Positions 1 through 5,076 of a stretch of DNA of 5,076 nucleotides are shown piece after piece. The stretch lies in contig JBFKUL010000234.1 in assembly GCA_041635755.1 (NCBI GenBank), positions 1-5,076 on the forward strand, read 5' to 3'. The notes under the pieces are model-generated. The model was not told where the DNA came from. It saw nothing but the letters and a program-made list of their open reading frames with translations, and made no database searches. Source of the DNA: JBFKUL01 sp041635755. GTDB lineage: Bacteria > Pseudomonadota > Gammaproteobacteria > Burkholderiales > SG8-39. Position 1 is the first letter of the stretch. Each line of letters opens with the position of its first letter. Made by a program: the position numbers and the translations under genes.

Positions 1-989
1 GCGCGCCAGCCGGTGCGTTTTGCTCGCTCGGCGCTCCAACGCTCGAGCGCCGCGGCGCCCAGTGCGATGCCGGCGGTCACATAGCCCACGAGCAGCAGGC
101 CGAGATAGCAAAGAACCAGCAGCAGTGCGAGGGGCACGCCGATGCCGGTGACGGCAATCGCCACCGTCGCCGCCGGAATCACCACCAACGCGACGAAACC
201 GAGCAGCACGCTCCAGCCGAAACGCCGACGCGCATCCCCCGCAATGCGCGCCGCGTGCTGCGGTAACGCCGCAACGAGCACGGCGCCGAGCACCATCAGG
301 CCGGCAATCCACACCCAATACAGCGCAACCACGAAGCCTTTCACGGGCAGCTTGTCTTCCAAGTCCAGGTCGAGCGCGAAGCGCTCCACGCCGCCGCCCA
401 CCTGCGCGTCGGCATGGCGCATAAGATCCTGCCGGCTCGCATAGCGCAGCCGGCCCGCGATACGCGCGTTCGGGCCGAGCTCGATCGTGCGCCCGATCGC
501 CTCGACGTCGCCGGCCACCGGCGCATCGATAAAGACGCGCCCGGCGGCGACCTGGAGATAGCCGTCGACCGCACCGAGCAGGTCGACCTTGCCGGCGGCG
601 ATGCTGGCGCCGCCGCCGATGCGGGCGCGCGGTCCGATCAGTACGCTGCCGCCCGCGATGCGCGCGTTGCGTACCAAGGGCGCGTTCAACGAAACCCGTC
701 CGCCTGCGGCGTAGAGGTCCTGACCCGCGGCGGCGTCCAAGCGCACGCGTCCGCCCGCGAGCACGGCGTCACCGCCGACGGTGGCGACGACATCGACCTC
801 GCCGCCTGCCGCGAACAGGTCCCCCGCCACCGGGCCTGACACGAGAGCGCTGCCGCGCGCCACGAAGCGGTCGGCGCCGAGCGCGTGCTCGGCGCCTTCC
901 ATCATTCGCAGCGCACCGCGTTCACGCTCATTGGCGGACACGGTAACAGCGAAAAAAATCAATGCAGCAATGGCGAAGACGCGAGGCAT
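1..989 (-). CDS. Exported bactofilin-like (polymer-forming) repeat protein with C-terminal membrane block, partial
   Basis: The frame runs from an ATG at 989 to the left edge without a stop, giving 329 visible codons, so the C-terminus is missing. Residues 1-19 look like a signal peptide (MPRVFAIAALIFFAVTVSA). Residues about 56-178 hold roughly seven imperfect repeats built on a pattern like D-x-x-A-A-G-G-x-V-x-L, as expected of a right-handed beta-helix of the bactofilin/DUF583 kind. A linker with an acidic stretch (DLDLED, about 206-211) follows, then hydrophobic segments at about 217-242, 260-283 and 287-315, and a basic tail (ERWSAERAKR). The picture is a repeat domain placed across the membrane and anchored by C-terminal helices. 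Bactofilins proper are usually soluble cytoplasmic polymers, so a filament-forming role is not established here; a cell-envelope scaffold is an inference. The start is supported by GGAG seven bases upstream. The gene follows the sirtuin gene on the same strand after 102 bases and shows no functional link to it. Confidence 0.8.
   Translation of the reverse strand, partial: MPRVFAIAALIFFAVTVSANERERGALRMMEGAEHALGADRFVARGSALVSGPVAGDLFAAGGEVDVVATVGGDAVLAGGRVRLDAAAGQDLYAAGGRVSLNAPLVRNARIAGGSVLIGPRARIGGGASIAAGKVDLLGAVDGYLQVAAGRVFIDAPVAGDVEAIGRTIELGPNARIAGRLRYASRQDLMRHADAQVGGGVERFALDLDLEDKLPVKGFVVALYWVWIAGLMVLGAVLVAALPQHAARIAGDARRRFGWSVLLGFVALVVIPAATVAIAVTGIGVPLALLLVLCYLGLLLVGYVTAGIALGAAALERWSAERAKRTGWR
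456..824 (-). repeat. About seven tandem ~17-residue glycine/alanine-rich coding repeats
   Basis: Within the bactofilin-like protein, residues about 56-178 divide into units starting near 56, 73, 91, 109, 128, 145 and 161. Most units carry A-A-G-G or A-A-G followed by x-V-x-(L/V/I). Examples are DLFAAGGEV, DLYAAGGRV and ASIAAGKV. The repeats are degenerate at the DNA level and are protein-structural, not recent duplications. The regular period fits successive turns of a beta-helix. Confidence 0.7.
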
Positions 990-1091
990 GGGAGCACTCC
1001 GAGGGGCGCAGCAAAACCGACCGCAAAATTGTGCCAGCGCTCGCAACGCGTGATTTGACCCACCTCAAACCGACTGCGATTGGCAGGGCCG
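990..1091. other. Intergenic spacer between sirtuin and bactofilin-like genes
   Basis: This 102-base gap has no stem followed by a T-run on the minus strand that would read as an intrinsic terminator after the sirtuin stop. It contains the ribosome binding site of the bactofilin-like gene and a small inverted repeat, TTTGA/TCAAA with a 6-base loop, at 1054-1069. It could hold a promoter for the bactofilin-like gene, but no clear sigma-70 pair was seen. Read-through from the sirtuin gene remains possible. Confidence 0.45.
997..1000 (-). promoter_or_regulatory. Ribosome binding site of the bactofilin-like gene
   Basis: The minus strand reads GGAG followed by seven bases and then the ATG at 989. 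This is a standard Shine-Dalgarno match at standard spacing. It supports that start and the signal peptide it produces. Confidence 0.65.
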
Positions 1092-1847
1092 TCAGATCCC
1101 ACCGCAGATCTCCGGCAGCACCGCGCTGATCGAATCCGAGAGCACCAGGTCGGCAAGATCGTCCATCGGCGTAGGCGCCGCATTGACGATCACCACGCGC
1201 GCGCCGGCGGCTTTCGCTTCGGGCACCACGCCCGCCACCGGGTACACCTGCAGGCTCGTGCCGACAGCCAGCAGCAGGTCGCACTCGCCCGCGGCCAGCA
1301 TGGCACGCGCGATGACTTCAGGCACCAGCGTCTGGCCGAACGAGATGGTGTCGCTCTTGAGGATGCCGCCGCAGCGCACACAATGCGGATCGTCTTCTCC
1401 GGCACGCACGCGCTCCAGCGCGGCCTCCATCGGCGCGCGCTCGCCGCAGCCCCAGCACATCACGCGGCGAATCGTGCCGTGCACCTCGATCACGCGCGCC
1501 GGGTCGTTGCCGGCGCGCTGGTGCAGCTCGTCGATGTTCTGGGTGATGAGCGCGTGCAGCTTGCCGCGGCGCTCGAGCGCCGCAAGCGCGCGGTGCCCGG
1601 CGTTCGGCTGCGCGCGCCACGCGGGGCTGTCGAGCCGGGCGCGCCAGGAGGCCTTGCGCACCGCATCATCGGCAAGATAGTGCTGCAGCGTCGAAAGCTT
1701 CTCGGCCTGCGGGTTCTTGGTCCAGACGCCGTTCGGACCGCGAAAATCAGGAATCCCCGAGTCGGTCGAGATGCCCGCGCCGGTAAGCGCCACCACGCGC
1801 TCGGCAGCGTCGATCCAGGTGCGTGCCCGGGCAATGGCGTCGTTCAC
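1092..1847 (-). CDS. Sir2-family NAD-dependent protein deacylase (sirtuin)
   Basis: A complete 251-residue sirtuin. The family removes acetyl or other acyl groups from lysine side chains in the cytoplasm, consuming NAD and releasing nicotinamide and O-acyl-ADP-ribose. Visible motifs are the NAD-binding GAGIS (23-27) with DFRG (34-37), TQNID (102-106), the catalytic histidine H123 in EVHG, a zinc site of C131, C134, C156 and C159, GTS (196-198) and VN (221-222). The length is normal for a bacterial sirtuin. The Tyr/Arg acyl-pocket pair of CobB/SIRT5-type desuccinylases is not evident, so a deacetylase or other deacylase outside that class is more likely; exact substrates cannot be read. The start chosen is GTG at 1847, which overlaps the upstream monooxygenase stop as GTGA. 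An in-frame ATG at 1955 would add 36 low-complexity residues lying wholly within the upstream gene, and is less likely. No strong Shine-Dalgarno precedes the GTG, which fits translational coupling. Confidence 0.93.
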   Translation of the reverse strand: MNDAIARARTWIDAAERVVALTGAGISTDSGIPDFRGPNGVWTKNPQAEKLSTLQHYLADDAVRKASWRARLDSPAWRAQPNAGHRALAALERRGKLHALITQNIDELHQRAGNDPARVIEVHGTIRRVMCWGCGERAPMEAALERVRAGEDDPHCVRCGGILKSDTISFGQTLVPEVIARAMLAAGECDLLLAVGTSLQVYPVAGVVPEAKAAGARVVIVNAAPTPMDDLADLVLSDSISAVLPEICGGI

Positions 1848-2989
1848 GCTGCGCGCGCCGCGTCGACACGACCCATGAAGTGCGGTGCGATCTGGCGCAA
1901 GCGCTCGTCGGTCATGCGGCCGCTGCGCGTCATGTAGTCGTAGGCGAGCTGCCACGGTGCCTGCTGCATCTTGGCGGGAAACTCCTCGTACCAGAACGAG
2001 CTCGCGTTGGCGGCGGCGAGCAGCTTATCGACGACTGGCCGGCGTTCGCGCTCGAAGGCCGCGAGCGCCGCGGTGATGTCCTCGCCCGCCTCGCCGAAGG
2101 CGCGATCCAGGGCAATGGCATCCTCGAACGCGAGCCGCGTGCCCGAGCCGATCGAGAAGTGCACCGTGCGCAGCGCGTCGCCGAGAAGAACCACCGAGGT
2201 CGCATCCGAGACCTTGGCGCTCCAATAGCGGTTGTGGAGCAGCGGGAACTGGCGCCAGATCGACTTGTTCGACACCAGAGGGTGCCCGCCGAGATCGGGC
2301 GCGAAGACCTGCTCGCAATAAGCGCGGCTCTCTTCGTCGCTCTTGCGGTTGAGCCCCGCGGCGATCCAGGTCTGCGCGTCGCACTCGACGAGGAAGGTGC
2401 TCATCTTCGGGCTGTAGCGGTAGTGATGGGCGACAAAGGCGCCGTCCCGGTTCTCGCGGAAGGTGAGTGTCAGGCACTCGAACACTTGCGAGGTGCCGTA
2501 CCAGGCGAAACGGTTCGAGAGCTTGCGCTCGTGCGGCGCGAACTGCGCCGCGTAGGTGCGGCGCACGAGCGAATTCGCGCCGTCGGCGCCCACCAGCAGG
2601 TCGGGGGCGCCGAGGTCGTCGATCAGCTCTACGGTCCGCCCGAACTGGAGCATGACGCCCGCCTCGCGGCACAGCGTCTGCAGGAACTGGTTCAGCTGCA
2701 GGCGCGCGATCGACGCATAGCCGTTGCCGTCGATGTCGATTCTCTCGTCGCGGTGCACGATGCGCTGGATCGGCCACGCCTCCATGCGCCCGGCAAGCTG
2801 GCGATGAAGATCGGGCGCGTCGCGCTCGAGAAAGCCGAGCGCGCCCTCGGAGAACACCACTCCGAAGCCGAAGGTGGCATCCGCCGGGTTCTGCTCGATC
2901 ACCTCGATGTGCCAGGCAGGATTGCGCCGCTTGACGAGCAGCGAAAAGAGCAGCCCGGCCGGGCCTGCGCCGAGAATCTTGATCTTCAT
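1844..2989 (-). CDS. FAD-dependent aromatic monooxygenase, salicylyl-CoA 5-hydroxylase / 2-aminobenzoyl-CoA monooxygenase-like
   Basis: A 381-residue flavoprotein of the p-hydroxybenzoate-hydroxylase fold group. Such enzymes use FAD, NAD(P)H and oxygen to hydroxylate an aromatic ring in the cytoplasm. The FAD Rossmann motif GAGPAG is at 7-12, the ribose-binding acid at E32, the DG motif in LLVGADGANSLVR (131-143) and the second FAD motif around G270-D271. Two stretches recall the aryl-CoA subgroup: TFGFGVVFSEGAL (39-51) and HFSIGSGTRLAFEDA (277-291). From memory, salicylyl-CoA 5-hydroxylase has close counterparts of both. Known bifunctional relatives carry a second, Old-Yellow-Enzyme-like half; this protein ends where that half would begin and the sirtuin gene follows at once. 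An aryl-CoA substrate is therefore likely but unproven, and another aromatic is possible. The ATG at 2989 is preferred over an in-frame ATG at 3031 because it has AGGGG five bases upstream and begins right at the Rossmann strand. Confidence 0.87.
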   Translation of the reverse strand: MKIKILGAGPAGLLFSLLVKRRNPAWHIEVIEQNPADATFGFGVVFSEGALGFLERDAPDLHRQLAGRMEAWPIQRIVHRDERIDIDGNGYASIARLQLNQFLQTLCREAGVMLQFGRTVELIDDLGAPDLLVGADGANSLVRRTYAAQFAPHERKLSNRFAWYGTSQVFECLTLTFRENRDGAFVAHHYRYSPKMSTFLVECDAQTWIAAGLNRKSDEESRAYCEQVFAPDLGGHPLVSNKSIWRQFPLLHNRYWSAKVSDATSVVLLGDALRTVHFSIGSGTRLAFEDAIALDRAFGEAGEDITAALAAFERERRPVVDKLLAAANASSFWYEEFPAKMQQAPWQLAYDYMTRSGRMTDERLRQIAPHFMGRVDAARAA

Positions 2990-3067
2990 GGTCGCCCCTA
3001 GTTTAACGGCTCGGAGCGCGTACGACCTCAAGCCGCGTTAGACTCGCGCGGGGTCGAGAAAAAAAGC
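2990..3067. promoter_or_regulatory. Divergent intergenic region between monooxygenase and cyclase genes
   Basis: This 78-base gap must contain, or overlap, the 5' control signals of both divergent genes unless promoters lie inside the coding regions. It holds the AGGGG site of the monooxygenase and, ahead of the cyclase ATG, a weak GAG (3056-3058) followed by a run of seven A (3059-3065). A short GC-rich inverted repeat, CCGCG/CGCGG with a 9-base loop, spans 3033-3051. I found no convincing -35/-10 pair on either strand. The regulatory role is inferred from gene orientation only. Confidence 0.4.
2995..2999 (-). promoter_or_regulatory. Ribosome binding site of the monooxygenase gene
   Basis: The minus strand reads AGGGG, then five bases, then the ATG at 2989. 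It decides between this start and the in-frame ATG at 3031, which would add 14 residues ahead of the Rossmann strand. Confidence 0.65.
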
Positions 3068-5076
3068 ATGACCGCTATTCGCGAATGGCTGCAGGGGCTC
3101 GGGCTCCGCGAGTACGCGGAACAGTTCGAGCGCGAGCGCATCGACCTGGTCGCGCTGCAGCATCTGTCTGACGCCGAGCTGAAGGAACTCGGGCTGCCGA
3201 TGGGTCCGCGAGTCCGCATCCGCAACGCGATCCGCGCCCTTGCCGCGCCGCCGCCGCCCGAGGAGCCTGCCGCGCCTGCCCCTTCCGCACAGACGGAGCC
3301 CGACGACACCGTCGGCGGTACGGCGCGCGCCGAGCGCCGCCAGCTTACCGTCATGTTCTGCGACCTCGTGGGCTCGACCAGCCTCGCCGAGCAGCTCGAT
3401 CCGGAAGAGCTACGCGATTTGATGCGTGCCTATCAGTCGGCCTGCGGGGGGGCGGTCGAGCGCTTCGAGGGGCACGTCGCCCAGTATCTCGGCGATGGGC
3501 TGATGGTCTACTTCGGCTGGCCCCAGGCACACGAGGACGACGCGGAGCGCGCCGTTCGCGCCGCGCTCGACATCCTGCGCGCGGTGAAGGAAGTGCCCTC
3601 GCCCGCCCCACTTCGCGTGCGGGTCGGCATCGCCACCGGGGCCGTCGTGGTAGGCGGAACGGGGGCGGGCGACGCCTCGGTGCCCAAGGTCGCGGTCGGC
3701 GAGACCCCGAATCTCGCGTCGCGCGTGCAGAGCCTCGCCGGCCCGGACGAGATCGTGATCGCCGCGACGACGCAGCGCATCGTCGGCGAAACCTTCGAGC
3801 TGCACGACATGGGCGAGCACGCGCTGCGTGGCATCGTCGAGCCGACGCGTACCTTCCGCGTGCTCGGCGCGGGACGCGTCGAGGGTCGCTTTGAGGCGGC
3901 GCATGGCCGCGGGGCGACGCCGCTCGTGGGCCGGGAAAGCGAGCTCGCCCTGCTGCTCGCGCGCTGGCGCCACGCCGCCGAGGGCGAGGGCCAGGTGATC
4001 GTGCTCTCCGGCGAGCCCGGCGTGGGTAAGTCGCACATCGCGCGCACGCTGCGCAGCCAGCTCGAAGGCACCGAGCACGGCTTTCTGAGCTACCAGTGCT
4101 CACCGTTTTTCACCAATACCGCGTTTCATCCCATCATCGAGCACCTGAAGCGCGCCGCCGGCTTCGCGGAGGAAGAGCCCGTCGAATCGAAGCTCGCCAA
4201 ACTCGAGTCGCTGCTCGCGCGCGTGGGTGGCCCCTCGCCCGACGCCGCGCCGGTCCTCGCCGCGCTGGTCTCGCTTCCAGCGGAAGAGCGCTACCCGCGG
4301 CTCGAGCTTTCGGCGCCGCAGCTCAAGGCGCGCACCATCGAACTGATCATCGAGCATGTCCTCTACATTGCCCGGAGCGCGCCGGTGCTGGTGTTGTTCG
4401 AGGATGCGCACTGGGTCGATCCCAGCACGCGCGAGCTGCTCGACCAGCTCGTCGAGCGCATCGCCGAGGCGCGGGTGACGCTGGTCGTGACCCACCGACC
4501 AGAATTCGAACCCGGCTGGGGCGCGCATGCGCACGTCACGCAGCACTCGCTCAACCGTCTGACGAAGCGCCAGTGCGCGCTGCTCGCGGAGCGCATCGCG
4601 CAGAAAGGACTGCCTGCCACGCTCGTTGCGCAGATCGTCGAGAAGACCGACGGCGTTCCGCTGTTCGTCGAAGAGCTGACCAAGGCCGTGGTCGAATCCG
4701 GCGCGCTGGTCGATGTCGGCGATCGCTTCGAACTGTCCGGCGCTCTGGATGCACTGCGCATCCCCGCCACGCTGCAGGATTCGCTTATGGCGCGGCTCGA
4801 CCGCCTTCTGCCGGCGAAGGAAATCGCGCAGATCGGCGCTGCAATTGGCCGCGAGTTCGGCTACGAGCTGCTCGCGGCAGTCTCGCCGATGCAGGAGCCG
4901 GCGCTCGGCGAAGCGCTTGCGAGCTTCGTGCGCTCTGGCCTGATCTACCAGCGCGGCCTCCTGCCGCATGCGGTCTTCGTCTTCAAGCACGCGCTGGTGC
5001 AGGACGCCGCCTATGATTCGCTGCTCAAGCGCAAGCGGGCCGAGCTGCACGAGCGCATTGCGCGCGCGCTCGAGAC
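3068..5076 (+). CDS. SAM domain / class III nucleotide cyclase / AAA-type ATPase signalling protein, partial
   Basis: The frame is open from ATG 3068 to the right edge, 669 codons with no stop. Residues about 4-57 resemble a SAM (sterile alpha motif) protein-interaction domain. A proline/alanine linker (59-80) follows. Residues about 90-265 are a class III adenylate/guanylate cyclase domain: FCDLVGST carries metal-binding D99, LGDG carries D143, and N215 and R219 in the ETPNLASR motif match the transition-state residues. The positions that usually choose the base look altered (Q139, V208). From about 285 comes a P-loop ATPase of the AAA_16/STAND kind: GREs at 288-291, Walker A GEPGVGKS (315-322), a Walker-B-like LVLFEDAHWVD (441-451), THRP (475-478) and GVPLF (529-533). 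Relatives usually end in TPR repeats, which would lie beyond the window. There is no signal peptide or membrane segment, so it is probably cytoplasmic. It likely makes cyclic nucleotide in response to a signal sensed by the ATPase/C-terminal part; both signal and product are unknown. The ribosome binding site is weak (GAG, nine bases upstream). Confidence 0.9.
   Translation, partial: MTAIREWLQGLGLREYAEQFERERIDLVALQHLSDAELKELGLPMGPRVRIRNAIRALAAPPPPEEPAAPAPSAQTEPDDTVGGTARAERRQLTVMFCDLVGSTSLAEQLDPEELRDLMRAYQSACGGAVERFEGHVAQYLGDGLMVYFGWPQAHEDDAERAVRAALDILRAVKEVPSPAPLRVRVGIATGAVVVGGTGAGDASVPKVAVGETPNLASRVQSLAGPDEIVIAATTQRIVGETFELHDMGEHALRGIVEPTRTFRVLGAGRVEGRFEAAHGRGATPLVGRESELALLLARWRHAAEGEGQVIVLSGEPGVGKSHIARTLRSQLEGTEHGFLSYQCSPFFTNTAFHPIIEHLKRAAGFAEEEPVESKLAKLESLLARVGGPSPDAAPVLAALVSLPAEERYPRLELSAPQLKARTIELIIEHVLYIARSAPVLVLFEDAHWVDPSTRELLDQLVERIAEARVTLVVTHRPEFEPGWGAHAHVTQHSLNRLTKRQCALLAERIAQKGLPATLVAQIVEKTDGVPLFVEELTKAVVESGALVDVGDRFELSGALDALRIPATLQDSLMARLDRLLPAKEIAQIGAAIGREFGYELLAAVSPMQEPALGEALASFVRSGLIYQRGLLPHAVFVFKHALVQDAAYDSLLKRKRAELHERIARALE

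Noticed and set aside
142..839. Plus-strand open frames opposite the bactofilin-like gene
   Set aside because: They are antisense to a protein with a signal peptide, regular repeats and membrane segments, and their translations are low-complexity.
1023..1036. Sigma-54-like TGGCAC...TTGC on the minus strand ahead of the bactofilin-like gene
   Set aside because: The spacing between the GG and GC elements is one base short of the strict sigma-54 requirement, so a working promoter is unlikely.
1080..1937. Long plus-strand open frame opposite the sirtuin
   Set aside because: It mirrors the sirtuin in GC-rich DNA; its translation is arginine/alanine/histidine-rich without recognisable motifs, whereas the minus strand has every Sir2 motif.
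1848..1955. Sirtuin starting at the in-frame ATG at 1955
   Set aside because: The added 36 residues are arginine-rich, lie entirely within the upstream gene and precede the normal sirtuin N-terminus; the GTG at 1847 forms a tidy GTGA overlap.
1823..3001. 392-codon plus-strand open frame opposite the monooxygenase
   Set aside because: The opposite strand encodes a clear FAD monooxygenase with GAGPAG, DG and GD motifs. The plus-strand translation resembles no family and is typical of an antisense shadow.
2999..3031. Possible minus-strand sigma-70 promoter (TTGAGG with TTAAAC) ahead of the monooxygenase
   Set aside because: The spacer is about 19 bases, the -10 match is poor, and it would lie almost on the ribosome binding site, leaving too little leader.
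3410..5050. Long minus-strand open frames opposite the cyclase/ATPase gene (3410-4078 and 4100-5050)
   Set aside because: They lie antisense to a gene with intact cyclase and Walker motifs in one continuous frame, and they show no domain of their own.

Overview
The window is GC-rich chromosomal-type DNA from a bacterium. Protein styles (a salicylyl-CoA-hydroxylase-like flavoprotein, a SAM-domain class III cyclase fused to an AAA-type ATPase, and a Sir2 deacylase) suggest a high-GC member of the Pseudomonadota, perhaps a betaproteobacterium. That placement is inference from gene type and base composition only. No rRNA, tRNA, insertion sequence, CRISPR array or phage gene was seen. Coding density is very high: four genes fill the window, and the only gaps are 102 and 78 bases.

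Layout. From the left edge to 989, on the minus strand and cut by the edge, lies an exported bactofilin-like protein: signal peptide, about seven copies of a roughly 17-residue glycine/alanine/valine repeat, then a hydrophobic membrane block. After a 102-base gap come two further minus-strand genes that form a translationally coupled pair. The first in transcription order (2989 to 1844) is an FAD-dependent aromatic-ring monooxygenase resembling the N-terminal half of salicylyl-CoA 5-hydroxylase and 2-aminobenzoyl-CoA monooxygenase. The second (1847 to 1092) is a Sir2 NAD-dependent protein deacylase with a complete set of catalytic and zinc-binding residues. Its GTG start overlaps the monooxygenase stop in a GTGA junction. 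A 78-base divergent region separates this pair from the plus-strand gene at 3068, a large signalling protein cut by the right edge after 669 codons: SAM domain, class III nucleotide cyclase domain, then a P-loop ATPase domain.

How they may work together. The monooxygenase/sirtuin pair is the most suggestive unit: an enzyme likely to act on an aryl-CoA thioester, made together with a lysine deacylase. In other bacteria sirtuins are known to reactivate acylated acyl-CoA and aryl-CoA ligases, so the pair may join aromatic-acid catabolism to its post-translational control. The divergent cyclase might be co-regulated from the shared intergenic region, but nothing in the sequence proves this. The bactofilin-like gene has its own ribosome binding site and is probably functionally separate. 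I saw no clear evidence for a wholly new system; the unusual points are listed as findings.
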